Positions 1-8,799 of a stretch of 64,000 bases of DNA are shown here, piece by piece. The DNA is from Proteus hauseri ATCC 700826 (lineage in GTDB: Bacteria > Pseudomonadota > Gammaproteobacteria > Enterobacterales > Enterobacteriaceae). The DNA is taken from the NCBI RefSeq assembly GCF_001654965.1, contig NZ_LXEV01000028.1, positions 1 to 64,000 of the forward strand, written 5' to 3'. Position 1 is the stretch's first letter. The number at the start of each line of letters is the position of its first letter. The notes beneath the pieces are model-generated. The model did not search any database, was not told the DNA's origin, and worked only from the letters and a program-made list of their open reading frames with translations. The position numbers were made by a program, and so were the translations under genes.

Positions 1-471
1 CTCTTCTTCGAAAGTGGCAATTTCTTCATCCATCAGCGATTCGATTTCATAAGGGTTCATATTCCCAGTAACCATTAAGCGCATATAGTCGGTAATAAAA
101 TTGAGAATATAGGCATCTTTCATGATGCGAGGATACTGTGAAAAAATATCACTTTGTTGCGGGTTTTCGATATCTCTCTCTAGCGCTAACATGCCGTTTT
201 GGCGTGCTTTGGACAATAAACGAAACATGAGTGCCATTAAATCCATATACATCGCTTTATTGTAGTTTGTGCTACGCAGTAACTTAGGTAAGATTTTTAC
301 CGTCGATACGATAGCGCGACCGTTGTTACCTACAATAAAAGCACCGATGCCGGCACCAAAAATGATTAAAAACTCTGCGGGTTGATATAATGCGCCTAAA
401 CTTCCTCCGACGAGGGTATACCCTCCGAGGACAGCACAAGTAACCACGATATATCCTAAGAGTACTAACAC
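1..471 (-). CDS. motA: Flagellar motor stator protein MotA (N-terminal part, runs off the window)
   Basis: MotA pairs with MotB in the inner membrane to form the proton-driven stator of the flagellar motor. The 157 codons present read as the N-terminal half of enterobacterial MotA: a first membrane segment beginning MLVLLGYIVV, the block GGSLGALYQPAEFLIIFGAG, the run FIVGNNGRAI, then the cytoplasmic stretch with KAMYMDLMALMFRLL, LERDIENPQQSDIF and ESLMDEEIATFE. The GTG at 471 is chosen because AAAGGG lies eight bases upstream and the residues after it align with the family start. The C-terminal half lies outside the window. It follows flhC in the same direction after 134 bases; in enterics motA is controlled by FlhDC. 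Identification is firm. Confidence 0.95.
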   Translation of the reverse strand, partial: MLVLLGYIVVTCAVLGGYTLVGGSLGALYQPAEFLIIFGAGIGAFIVGNNGRAIVSTVKILPKLLRSTNYNKAMYMDLMALMFRLLSKARQNGMLALERDIENPQQSDIFSQYPRIMKDAYILNFITDYMRLMVTGNMNPYEIESLMDEEIATFEEE

Positions 472-552
472 GCGATATCCCTTTAGCTAATTTCGTTATA
501 GAGAGAATGGCGAACATAGCAGCAAGAGATAGGAGGGGATGAAGAAGCGGTT

Positions 553-583
553 CAGGTTATAGAAAAGTTGACTCTATAACCTG
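553..583 (-). other. Stem-loop between flhC and motA
   Basis: An 11-bp perfect inverted repeat (CAGGTTATAGA and its complement) with a 9-base loop lies just downstream of the flhC stop. It has no T-run on either side, so it is not a standard intrinsic terminator. It may act as a 3' stabilising or attenuating structure between flhDC and motA. Confidence 0.5.
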
Positions 584-605
584 GTATTTAACTTTCAATC
601 TCGAA

Positions 606-1187
606 TCACATTGCAAACTGTTCAAGACCATCCAACAGTTGTAAGTTAATATCGGCAGGATTGGCGGAAAGTTTACGTTTTTTTATTGCGCGAGAAGGTG
701 GCTGGCACAGACTACAAACATAATTGCTGGCTGGCTGATGTGCGTGTGTAATAAATGAACCATTACATCGGGTACAAACTGAAAGTTGCAACATACCACT
801 TTCAACAAAGCGTACTAATGTCCATGCTCTTGTTAAGGCTAAAATTGGTTCTTCATTTTTGTCTGGTGGACATTGTTCTAGATATAAACGATATGCTTTA
901 ACGACCGCTTCAACACCAACACATCCCCCGTTTTTCAATAGAAAACGGTAGGCATTGTAGAACATTGAAGAATGGATATTTTGTTCCCATGTCATAAACC
1001 AATCCGTTGAAAAAGGTAACATTCCTTTTGGAGGGGGGCTCCCTCTTAATTCTTTGTATAATTTAATTAAACGCCCCCGACTGAGCTGAGTTTCGCTTTC
1101 AAGCATTTGTAAGCGAGCACCTAAGGTGATTAATTCCATTGCTAAGCGAATATCTTTCGCCTCTCGGACTATACTTTTCTCACTCAT
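606..1187 (-). CDS. flhC: Flagellar master regulator subunit FlhC
   Basis: FlhC forms the FlhD4C2 complex with FlhD, which activates class 2 flagellar promoters and, in Proteus, swarmer-cell differentiation. The 193-aa product has the usual family length. It carries the four-cysteine zinc site near residues 138-160 (CTRC then CSLC) that holds FlhC together. The N-terminal helical part starts [20 protein letters not shown], matching enterobacterial FlhC. The start lies two bases beyond the flhD stop, so the two genes are co-transcribed and probably translationally coupled. Nothing looks damaged. Confidence 0.97.
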   Translation of the reverse strand: MSEKSIVREAKDIRLAMELITLGARLQMLESETQLSRGRLIKLYKELRGSPPPKGMLPFSTDWFMTWEQNIHSSMFYNAYRFLLKNGGCVGVEAVVKAYRLYLEQCPPDKNEEPILALTRAWTLVRFVESGMLQLSVCTRCNGSFITHAHQPASNYVCSLCQPPSRAIKKRKLSANPADINLQLLDGLEQFAM

Positions 1188-1189
1188 TG

Positions 1190-1540
1190 TTATGCCCGTT
1201 TCTTTGTTGCAGATGTATCTTGTTCCGCTAATTGACGAAACAAATTAGAAGAAAGAAGAATACCAGTATGGATTTGCTGCAAATCATCCACTCTAGACTC
1301 TTTAGTGAGTTGTTCTATTGTTTCGCTGTCTTCAAACCGGAAATTACAGATTAGTTGGTTTGTTTCAGCCAACTTAACCAATTGAGGCAATGTCAACTCT
1401 TTTAACGCATCAGCCATAGAATCACTAATACCAAGCCGAAACATTGCTGAAGCCTTTTCTTGGTTAATTAACCTTTGCGCCAAAAGCAAATACGATAAAT
1501 TTATGTCATAAATATGCTTAAGCAATTCAACCGTACTCAT
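1190..1540 (-). CDS. flhD: Flagellar master regulator subunit FlhD
   Basis: FlhD is the partner of FlhC in the flagellar master activator. The 116-aa ORF has the family length and the typical helical start [20 protein letters not shown], followed by [19 protein letters not shown]. It is the first gene of a flhDC operon read leftwards. A perfect CRP site lies about 300 bases upstream (1842-1857), matching the known cAMP-CRP control of flhDC in enterics. RcsB, whose gene is at 56.0 kb here, is a known repressor of flhDC in this family; no RcsB box was identified by eye. Confidence 0.97.
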   Translation of the reverse strand: MSTVELLKHIYDINLSYLLLAQRLINQEKASAMFRLGISDSMADALKELTLPQLVKLAETNQLICNFRFEDSETIEQLTKESRVDDLQQIHTGILLSSNLFRQLAEQDTSATKKRA

Positions 1541-1841
1541 CTCTTTACATCCCGTCCGATTATATTGAACAAAGAGGATCTTCCTTAAAGCAAGATCCCG
1601 AGGAAATTAATATAAAAGTATATTGAATCTCCAGGCCCCATTTTATGAACATGACTCGTAGTAACACTACCTTGTATTACTTAGTTACGGTCATTTTCAA
1701 AAGTAGCGAAAAAAACATTTAAATTAAAAAGAAACTTTAAATGCTCGCCAATATAGCGTGTTAAGAATAATCCTAACGCGACAACTTTACTCCTTAACGA
1801 TTAAGTTATTCAACGGATAAAGTAGTCTAATTTAAATACTA

Positions 1842-1857
1842 TGTGAGTTACATCACA
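1842..1857. promoter_or_regulatory. CRP site upstream of flhDC
   Basis: TGTGAGTTACATCACA is an exact TGTGA-N6-TCACA match. It lies 302 bases upstream of the flhD start. In E. coli a CRP site about 72 bases before the flhDC start of transcription activates the operon; the same geometry here would give a 5' leader of roughly 230 bases. No core promoter was assigned with confidence. Confidence 0.8.
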
Positions 1858-3960
1858 AAAAGATAATCATTATTATGGAATTAGTTCATTAACTATTCAA
1901 GTGATAATGCTAATAAAACTTTGTGTAAATTAATAAGCTAATCTACCCAAATTAAAATATTAATGATAATTTTTTATTTTATACGATCTATTAAACTTAT
2001 AAACTTAAAAATACAGCACAAAAATTTTACAAAACTACAATTATAGATTTTTTTGATCACAGTAACATATATTGCAATACCTCCTCCTCATCTTTGTCTA
2101 AACGGACAATCGTTATTTAATAAATATTTCTATAGATATTATTTTTTTCACTGTTTACTTAAACCCTTAGAAATGATCACTTTTTATTTACAATTTGAGC
2201 AAAAAACACCCACATATAATTATTTCTGGTTATCTCATTTTCTAGATACTTTTATATTTATAAAAAAATATTATTTTTCAATATGATATATGCATATTAA
2301 ATTCAGTTAGTAGTATAAGTCACGTAAAATTAAATTCTTAGTTATGCATCTTACACCGCTAATCATTGAATATTTATTACCATCTCATTAAGGTTTCATT
2401 ATGAAATAAAGTAATTTATCTAATTTATTCAAGTGACAATTTAACACGAAAATTACAGGACTCTTAATTAGAGTTTTATCGAACATAAATTAAGCATTGG
2501 AAAAAAATATCACCATATAAATAAGATTTATTAATGAATCGCTGTTTATTTTATAATCAATCTATATTTTTAATTTTAATGACATCATTATTAATCTCAA
2601 TAAAAACATCTAACTTTAATAATAGTATAAAACCAATTCTTTACTCTTTAAATTAATTAAAACACCTACATTATATAATATTTAGCTTAAGTGAAATATA
2701 AACAAAAAATAAATAATTTATAAATTTTAGTCAAAAGTTTATTGTGATAATAAAGAAAATTATAATTAATAAAATAAAGTCAATTTATTAATAAAAAGAG
2801 ATTAATTTATAACTCAAAAATAAAAAATATTAAGCAACATATGAAAATAATAAAAAACAATAAAAATAAGCTTTATTATTTTTATTAACTAGTCACTTTA
2901 TCCATAGAAGTAAAAAAGAAATATGAAATAATCATTCCAATTAAACAGAAAAAAAATTTAAAGATATCTATTCTAATGCAATTAATTTACACCATATTAA
3001 AATGGAATATGTGCTTTTTTATTAAGATATCGCCAGCTTAATGAGTATCAAAAAATAATTTTTGCGAAAATAAGTTACACCAAGCAGGAGTTTACATCTG
3101 TATAATTAAACTTTGTCAAAGTAAACCAAAAAGAAAACAATTTGATCAAAATAACACCTTATTGACCATTCTAATAGCAAGTAGGATGAATTATAAAAAA
3201 TTTTGGTTATCATTATAAAAGACAAGGTCAAAAAAACAGCAATTCTTGACCTCTTGTCTATAAGCCTTCTAAAGGCGACACAAGCAACCTTTGACTATCA
3301 GCCTTGATTACCACATCTTAATGTTTTTCACTGTACTTTTTGTGCCTATACTGGCAAGTCTTCAAATTGACGAAGAATGTGCCCAAATTTTGATAAATAA
3401 GGTATTGCTATATTAGGAAGTGAATCAGCCTTAAAGCCTCAAATATATATCTTCATCTTTTTTTCTTTTACACCATTATCATATAAGTCAATCACTCCTT
3501 AAATGAGTAATATAGTGGTTATAATTAATGTTAATTACAATAAAGCACTTGATAGCGGTGATTTTTAACATTTATACATCCTTTATTTTATTACTATAGC
3601 CATCAATAATTCACACCATGAATTTAGTCATAATTTGACACCTTGATTTTTGTAAAGTAGCTAATTTACAAAATATTGTTACAGTATTTATCTATTGTAA
3701 TAAATTACATTATTCATCAAGTGAATACGTCGGATGTAAAGTATCGCTTTAACTTTTATCCTTATTACTCCTTGTTTTTCAGTTTTCCATCACGCAATCA
3801 CGATGATTTATTTTTATCATCACATTCTATTTTTTTAAATTTTTTTCACATTTTTAAGTTTATCTATTTGTGAAAATCTAAAAAAGACAATATAAGATAA
3901 CAGCTATATTTATTCCTGAGATGAATGATAACGATACGTTTATTTCAAACTAAGATAATT

Positions 3961-4007
3961 CTCTTTCTGTTAAAAGAGAGAGTTATATCCTTGACAAGGA
4001 TATAACT
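3961..4007. repeat. Two adjacent stem-loops inside the gene-free stretch
   Basis: The first (3961-3979) pairs CTCTTT with AAAGAG. The second (3981-4007) is a perfect 12-bp inverted repeat, AGTTATATCCTT and its complement, around a three-base loop. Neither is followed by a clear T-run. There is no gene nearby on either strand, so they do not serve as terminators of a visible gene. Confidence 0.6.
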
Positions 4008-5099
4008 AACTAATACATGGAATTATCATTTTATAGCAAGATTAGATTGGTATAATTTTTTCAGCGTCATTATAAGATTACTTATTGGTATCATTTAGTC
4101 TACAGAACGTTTACAAATAATTTGATACTTTTTCAAAAGATTTTAGCGCTCTATCGATAAGTAATGACAAACAACGTTAATTGAGTATTCATCAACTTTA
4201 CTGTAGCAGGCAAAATCAGCTATTTGAGCCAGATCTCATCCTACCAGAAGAGGGTTCGATTTTATTAAATTAGAAATTTTACTTAAAAAAACAGATGTTA
4301 ATTAATCAAAATTAAAATCACTGCTAGATTTTTCACCAAATACATTGAAATAATTTGAGAGTATTATTTTGTCACTTACTTAAAACTTAGTGTTATCAAC
4401 GCAACGTGCTGAAAATAAGACAAAATTCTATACTGCATTAAGTACCTTAATAACGACTTTTCCTTCTACCATAGTGATAGAACCCCTGCTAAATGAGCGC
4501 CCACACCTGTTATTACTATTCTACTAAGCCATTTAAAAGATAAAATTTATGCTAAATTAACATAATTGTCTTCAAATCAAATCTAGCTTCATTACGCTTT
4601 CAATCAAAAAAGAGTCTTATCATTATTAGTATAAAACCATGCCAATAGTAGATTTGATATGAATGCTTATATCAAATACGTCTAATTTCTATTTATCACT
4701 CTCACTTTATTTTTATATACGGGTAAACCACAATACAAATATTGTACTTTTCTTGTCTTAAAAAATGCATTATTGAATACAGATAAAAATATGAAATATT
4801 TTATCTCCTCATAAATAGGTATATTGCACTCATTTTTAGTAGAATTATTTTCAACAAATAATAGTTACTCGAATAATAATTACGTTAATAAAATATTTTC
4901 AAGTATAATAACGAGTATATATACTTAAGTAATGTCATCTTATAAACTTATTTTTAAAACTAATTGCATCTTTTTAAGATCACCTCTCTTATATTTTTTT
5001 CTAATATCCTTATTCTTTTATTTTATCTATCTTTCCATTTCTGGAAAAATGAGGAATAAATTAATCACTTATAGGGAAAGTTTCTATAGAATAGTAATT

Positions 5100-5135
5100 A
5101 AAAAAAGCCACTTATAAGTGAATATAAGCAGCTTT
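5100..5135 (-). terminator. Intrinsic terminator of mgtC
   Basis: Read leftwards, AAAGC and CTTATA pair with TATAAG and GCTTT to make a two-part stem, followed directly by a run of T residues. It lies about 50 bases beyond the mgtC stop and has the right polarity. Confidence 0.75.
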
Positions 5136-5183
5136 ATCTGATAAAAAAGCTATTTGAAATTATAGAATAATACCTAATATTTG

Positions 5184-5882
5184 CTACGCCGGATGTTCTG
5201 CTGCTATTTTCCAATTTATAGCGCTAACACTTTTTTCTAAACTTATCCGGCAAACTATCGCTTCAATCTCTTTTTGCTCAACAGGTGTAGCCAATACTTC
5301 TGCACAAACTTCTAGCTGACTGGGCATTAATGTGTCAGCACTACTCAGTGATTGTAACCTAACATGCAGCCCATTTATTGCTTGTAAAATAAGCGTTCTG
5401 ACTAAAACTTCGTCTTCTGCATCGCAAATAATACGTATTGAATATCGTTGCTCTATATCTATAGCCTGATGAGGGGGTTGTGCATTGATCCGTTGTGCAG
5501 CTTCACGTAATAGAATATTGGCACAAAGGATCAAAAGTGTCGCCATCGTTGCCAGCGGATATAAACCTAATCCCGAAAGCACACCAATTCCCGCCGAACA
5601 CCAAAGTGTGGCCGCAGTATTTAGTCCGCGAATATTCATTCCTTCTCGCATTATCACACCCGCACCTAAAAAACCGATACCCGAAACAATTTGTGCAGCG
5701 ATCCTACCCGGACTATCAGGAGAAGTTTCTATTGAACTTAAAATAAAAACAGCAGCACCTGTCGCAACTAACGCATTAGTTCTTAATCCCGCCATTCTTT
5801 GTCGCCATTGACGTTCTGCGCCAATTAATGCTCCAAGAAACATTGCAACGACTAAATTTAAAACATAAGGGGTAATAACCAT
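5184..5882 (-). CDS. mgtC: MgtC-family inner-membrane protein
   Basis: MgtC proteins sit in the inner membrane, inhibit the F1Fo ATP synthase and help survival in low Mg2+ and in phagocytes (known for Salmonella). The 232-aa product has four to five N-terminal membrane segments containing the family signature LGALIGAERQWRQRMAGLRT, then SGIGFLGAGVIMREG and RGLNTAATLWCSAGIGVLSG. A soluble ACT-like domain follows from about residue 140. The start at 5882 is chosen over one five codons earlier because GGAGG lies eight bases before it. The gene is preceded by a leader of about 310 bases with its own candidate promoter, as in Salmonella, where mgtC is PhoP-activated and leader-controlled. Confidence 0.92.
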   Translation of the reverse strand: MVITPYVLNLVVAMFLGALIGAERQWRQRMAGLRTNALVATGAAVFILSSIETSPDSPGRIAAQIVSGIGFLGAGVIMREGMNIRGLNTAATLWCSAGIGVLSGLGLYPLATMATLLILCANILLREAAQRINAQPPHQAIDIEQRYSIRIICDAEDEVLVRTLILQAINGLHVRLQSLSSADTLMPSQLEVCAEVLATPVEQKEIEAIVCRISLEKSVSAINWKIAAEHPA

Positions 5883-5986
5883 GGGGATTTCCTCCATAAA
5901 TTATGGCTAATATTTTGTGCATAGCACAGATCTGTATTGATAGATAAGCTATTGAAATACCGCGCCAGATCTAGGAGGAGGAAATA

Positions 5987-6034
5987 ATGAGAAAAAAACA
6001 TAACACATACATTCACCACTTACTTTACGAGTAA
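5987..6034 (+). CDS. Possible 15-residue micro-ORF opposite the mgtC leader
   Basis: ATG at 5987 opens a 15-codon frame, MRKKHNTYIHHLLYE, rich in His, Tyr and basic residues. It has an unusually strong ribosome binding site (AGGAGGAGG, then five bases, then ATG). A hairpin followed by five T residues (6084-6114) lies 50 bases downstream on the same strand. No clear promoter was found for it. It runs against the mgtC leader, so the strong Shine-Dalgarno could be fortuitous. Function unknown. Confidence 0.3.
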   Translation: MRKKHNTYIHHLLYE

Positions 6035-6083
6035 TGAGGAGATGAAACTTGGGTGAGTGTATAGAAGATATTATAAAGTACAC

Positions 6084-6114
6084 ACTGCCCACCAATATTG
6101 GTAAGCAGTTTTTA
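6084..6114 (+). terminator. Inverted repeat with a T-run: rightward terminator or mgtC leader hairpin
   Basis: ACTGC and ACCAAT pair with ATTGGT and GCAGT, with a two-base mismatch between the arms, around a perfect 12-bp palindrome (ACCAATATTGGT). On the + strand it is followed by TTTTT, the polarity of a terminator for the micro-ORF. On the - strand the same element would form a stem within the mgtC leader, about 90 bases from its predicted 5' end. Confidence 0.5.
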
Positions 6115-6200
6115 GCAGAGAAAACAACTTACCTATTTTCTTGAATTAACCTACAACTTTGATTGTCCAATTTATGTTCCCCTAACTAAAATGTGCCAAG

Positions 6201-6234
6201 AGTATAGGCAGTTCATTTCGAGATGTAAATGAAC
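6201..6234 (-). promoter_or_regulatory. Candidate mgtC promoter with overlapping inverted repeat
   Basis: Read leftwards, TTTACA (complement of 6224-6229), a 17-base spacer and TATACT (complement of 6201-6206) form a good sigma-70 promoter. Transcription from about 6194 gives a 5' leader of about 310 bases before mgtC. An inverted repeat GTTCATTT-N8-AAATGAAC (6211-6234) covers the -35 element and could be an operator. It does not match a clean PhoP direct-repeat box. Confidence 0.55.
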
Positions 6235-6248
6235 GTTACCTAAACAAA

Positions 6249-6443
6249 TTATTTTTGCTGTATAGGGCGAACAAAAGTACCTTCATCGCCCTCTTTTTCA
6301 TTAAAAAACCAGATACCTTTTGGATATTCTGGTAATGATACAAGATACATCGTACCCTCATTAAATTTTTCAATTAAGATAATTGTTCCTTGACGATCTT
6401 CAATACCATCTGTTTTTACTATAACTTGATCATTAATTTGCAT
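6249..6443 (-). CDS. Small SH3-like protein of unknown function
   Basis: This 64-aa acidic protein begins [13 protein letters not shown] and is rich in beta-prone residues, with a Gly/Val pattern ([26 protein letters not shown]) like a small SH3 or KOW-type barrel. The start is supported by AGGAG five bases upstream. No catalytic residues, membrane segment or signal peptide are visible. It lies between mgtC and a cold-shock gene, all read leftwards, but each appears to have its own transcription signals. I do not recognise the family with certainty. Confidence 0.75.
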   Translation of the reverse strand: MQINDQVIVKTDGIEDRQGTIILIEKFNEGTMYLVSLPEYPKGIWFFNEKEGDEGTFVRPIQQK

Positions 6444-6493
6444 TTCATCTCCTGATAAAAATTATCATTCTCTTTTTCTTTATTTTACCCATA

Positions 6494-6530
6494 AAGAAAA
6501 AGCCTGCCACCGTTAGGTGACAGGCTTGAA
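6494..6530 (-). terminator. Intrinsic terminator of the cold-shock gene
   Basis: AAGCCTG and CACC pair with GGTG and CAGGCTT across one mismatch around a GTTA loop. Read leftwards it is followed by TTTTTCTTTATTTT. It lies 24 bases past the csp stop. Confidence 0.9.
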
Positions 6531-6553
6531 GAAAATTTTTAAAAGGCTTTAAA

Positions 6554-6766
6554 TTACAGAGCTGTTACGTTAGCAGCAGCTGGACCTTTTGCACCGTTTT
6601 CAATTGTGAATTCAACGTTCTGACCTTCAGCCAGAGTTTTGAAACCGTTACCTTGAATGGCAGAAAAGTGAACGAATACGTCTTTGCTTCCGTCTGCTGG
6701 AGTAATAAAACCAAAGCCTTTAGACTCGTTGAACCACTTAACTTGACCTTTCATTTTGTCAGACAT
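6554..6766 (-). CDS. cspE: CspE/CspC-like cold-shock domain protein
   Basis: This 70-aa single-domain OB-fold protein binds single-stranded RNA and DNA and acts as an RNA chaperone and antiterminator. RNP1 (KGFGFI) and RNP2 (VFVHF) are intact, and the body [30 protein letters not shown] is very close to E. coli CspE. The N-terminus is one or two residues longer than CspE. AGGAAAG upstream supports the start. It is probably constitutive like CspE rather than cold-induced, since no cold box was recognised. The choice between cspE and cspC rests on similarity only. Confidence 0.9.
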   Translation of the reverse strand: MSDKMKGQVKWFNESKGFGFITPADGSKDVFVHFSAIQGNGFKTLAEGQNVEFTIENGAKGPAAANVTAL

Positions 6767-6873
6767 GTGACTTTCCTATATATCAATAAAACGTTGCCTT
6801 CTCGGCATCTACTGGCCTGAAACACCTATAACTTATGGGCACACATGAAGAAAACGGTCAAAAAGCGATGCTG

Positions 6874-6901
6874 TTTAAAACTCATTTACTTAGAATGTCA
6901 A
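6874..6901 (-). promoter_or_regulatory. Candidate promoter of the cold-shock gene
   Basis: Read leftwards, TTGACA (complement of 6896-6901), a 16-base spacer and TTTAAA (complement of 6874-6879). It predicts a 5' leader of about 100 bases. The rest of 6767-7221 shows no other feature. Confidence 0.5.
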
Positions 6902-7221
6902 TCATAAATCAGGTCTGTATTAAGGCCTTACTTATTAACGCATGAGACAAGGTTAATAGCAATAGTTTTATGCTCTTGAAGATTAAAAAAATGCAAATTG
7001 CACATTAAAAATACAAATCCTCCTCACTTTTTGTCACCCAACATAAACTTTATTTGATATTTTATATCTATTATTAACAACAACTAAGAATAATCCCAAT
7101 AGAGTTTCAATAACAGTTAAGTGCCAAATTTAAAAAAACTGTTCTACCCGCTTATCTTGCCTCCATGATAATCTATCAACAAGAAACAAGTTTGCAACAT
7201 TCATATATTAAGGTATTTACA

Positions 7222-7728
7222 ATGAATGTATTAAAAGAAATCTTAGAGCGTGATCTAGACCGAATTAATAAAGCTGAAAAAAGAGATGGCAAACCACACT
7301 TTAATAGTCAATTTTTAAAAAATCACCTTTGGCTATGTATTAGTATGGTGCTCTCTTATATTTTACTCGCCGCATTATTAATCTATTCACCTTATTTTGG
7401 CCTAATTTCACTCATTATTTTCACAGTGATGTTTGTCGTTATGGCGGGTGTCTTACTGTTTGATATAAAGCCTATCTATAAGTTCGAAGATATTGGCGTA
7501 CTTGATTTAAGAGTATGTTACAACGGTGAATGGTATACATTTGAAAAAATTTCAGATGAAGCAGTAGATGAGATTCGCCAACATCCTGCTATTGCTCAAG
7601 AAATAAAAGACGAAATTGATGACATTATTCATAAAAAGCAAGAAATTCACTTTTATGATGTTTATCTAATGGCATTTGATCCCGCAAAAAAAACAATATC
7701 AATGTCACAACTCTCGCCTCAATCATAA
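7222..7728 (+). CDS. ylaC: YlaC-family inner-membrane protein
   Basis: The product (168 aa from the chosen start) matches E. coli YlaC along its length: N-terminal IDRxxKAEKRDGKPHF-like region, two adjacent membrane segments at about residues 33-80, then the conserved block FEDIGVLDLRVCYNGEWY and the C-terminal EIHFYDVY. The start MNVLKEIL at 7222 is preferred over an upstream ATG at 7165 because AAGG lies eight bases before it and family members begin there. YlaC has no established function. It stands alone ahead of the tRNA-Asn cluster. Confidence 0.85.
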   Translation: MNVLKEILERDLDRINKAEKRDGKPHFNSQFLKNHLWLCISMVLSYILLAALLIYSPYFGLISLIIFTVMFVVMAGVLLFDIKPIYKFEDIGVLDLRVCYNGEWYTFEKISDEAVDEIRQHPAIAQEIKDEIDDIIHKKQEIHFYDVYLMAFDPAKKTISMSQLSPQS

Positions 7729-7829
7729 TCGACTCTCCGTGTTTACCAACAAAATACGGAGAATAACTTCTATTTTTTAACCGCTTTGTTGATAAAGCAA
7801 CCAAACAGATTTTTTATCCACTTTTGGCG

Positions 7830-7858
7830 TTGACACTCTGATATATCATCGCTATGAT
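7830..7858 (+). promoter_or_regulatory. Promoter of tRNA-Asn copy 1
   Basis: TTGACA (7830-7835), 17 bases, TATGAT (7853-7858), 27 bases before the mature tRNA. Confidence 0.85.
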
Positions 7859-7885
7859 TCGCCTCGTTCTGATGAAGAACCCGAT

Positions 7886-7961
7886 TCCTCCATAGTTCAG
7901 TCGGTAGAACGGCGGACTGTTAATCCGTATGTCACTGGTTCGAGTCCAGTTGGAGGAGCCA
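7886..7961 (+). tRNA. tRNA-Asn(GTT), copy 1
   Basis: A 76-base cloverleaf with acceptor TCCTCCA paired to TGGAGGA, anticodon loop CTGTTAA (anticodon GTT), T-loop TTCGAGT and an encoded CCA. It differs from the other three copies by one base in the D-loop (CAGTCGGT instead of CAGTTGGT). Confidence 0.98.
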
Positions 7962-7970
7962 GATTTAGAA

Positions 7971-7996
7971 AAGCCCGCTTAATGCGGGCTTTTTGC
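7971..7996 (+). terminator. Terminator of tRNA-Asn copy 1
   Basis: AAGCCCGC pairs with GCGGGCTT around a five-base loop, followed by TTTT. Confidence 0.9.
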
Positions 7997-8117
7997 TATC
8001 TATGATTTATAAAAATTGTTGTCATTGTGCTTTATCACTTTCTGCACTTTCTTTTCTTCTTATATAGATAAACAAAAAAATAATGCAATAACACTGAGTT
8101 TATTGCCTCACCAACTT

Positions 8118-8708
8118 TTATTGGTTATTCACAATCTCATGTTCAAGATGTTTTTTATAAGCTTCGATATCTTGTTCAATTTGAGGTTGCTTAACCACAT
8201 CAAAACAACCGAATGTATTCAATGCTTCCATCCCCAAAAACTGATTTGCTTTATGGAAAGGAAAATAAACCATATCAATTCCCTTACCTTCAAAGAACTG
8301 ATTTTCCTCTTCAAAAGACTCTAAAGGAGCATTCCAAGTAACTGAAAGTAAATATTTTTTACCTTGTAATAATCCACCAGAACCATATTTTTTAGATGGA
8401 TCTTTCCGTGTTCTACCATCATCAATAAACATTTTTTCGTGGCCGGCACTAAATACATCATCGATATATTTTTTTAAGATCCAAGGCCCTTCCATCCACC
8501 ATGCCGGCATTTGATAAATAACAACATCAGCCCATAAATATTTTTCTACTTCAGCATCATTATCATAACCATCATCGATACGCGTCGATTTTACATTGAT
8601 CTTATATGAAGATAACAGTGATGTTGCCACCTCAGTTAAATGGTCGTTTAGCTTTCCTTCTGAACCACCAAACTCTTTTGAAGCATTAACAATAAAAACA
8701 TTAGTCAC
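8118..8708 (-). CDS. mdaB: MdaB-like NAD(P)H:quinone oxidoreductase
   Basis: This flavodoxin-like FAD enzyme reduces quinones by two electrons with NADPH and protects against oxidative and quinone stress in the cytoplasm. The 196-aa sequence matches E. coli MdaB in the blocks LWADVVIYQMPAWWM, KKYIDDVFSAGHEKMF, DDGRTRKDPSKKYGSGGL, LSVTWNAPLESF and FPFHKANQFLGMEALNTFG. It lies 91 bases downstream of an AraC-type regulator gene read in the same direction, which may control it. Both sit inside the tRNA-Asn cluster, between copies 1 and 2. Confidence 0.92.
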   Translation of the reverse strand: MTNVFIVNASKEFGGSEGKLNDHLTEVATSLLSSYKINVKSTRIDDGYDNDAEVEKYLWADVVIYQMPAWWMEGPWILKKYIDDVFSAGHEKMFIDDGRTRKDPSKKYGSGGLLQGKKYLLSVTWNAPLESFEEENQFFEGKGIDMVYFPFHKANQFLGMEALNTFGCFDVVKQPQIEQDIEAYKKHLEHEIVNNQ

Positions 8709-8799
8709 TATGGACTCCTTTGTTCACACAAGAATTAATGAGAATGACTCTAACGCAATTATTCACAATAGCCTTAACTCATTTCTCCATTATTCTTGC

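Larger units (their letters stand above)
1541..5099. other. Gene-free AT-rich stretch upstream of flhDC
   Basis: About 3.5 kb is very AT-rich, with short open frames of low-complexity Phe/Tyr/Ile/Leu composition and no Shine-Dalgarno sequence. The first 300-400 bases next to flhD contain a CRP site and must include the flhDC promoter. The rest holds stem-loops at about 3228-3273 and 3961-4007, and a more balanced stretch at about 3230-3430 that may be decayed coding DNA. I see no tRNA, transposase or recognisable protein. AT-rich DNA of this kind is typical of H-NS-bound or decaying horizontally acquired DNA; that reading is inference. Confidence 0.7.

Noticed and set aside
553..583. Strong terminator between flhC and motA
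   Set aside because: The stem is good but there is no T-run in either direction, so it is listed only as a stem-loop.
2053..2286. 77-codon ORF in the gene-free zone
   Set aside because: Low-complexity aromatic composition, no ribosome binding site, no recognisable pattern.
3320..3415. Short ORF in a more balanced patch (MFFTVLFVPILASLQIDEEC)
   Set aside because: Only about 31 codons, no ribosome binding site, no family match; possibly decayed DNA.
4932..5117. 61-codon hydrophobic ORF
   Set aside because: No ribosome binding site and composition expected of AT-rich random sequence; could only be supported by conservation.
5485..5811. Rightward ORFs of 83-108 codons inside mgtC, and similar antisense ORFs inside ttrA, ttrC, gyrA and dmsA
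   Set aside because: They are shadows of genes with clear family matches on the other strand or frame.
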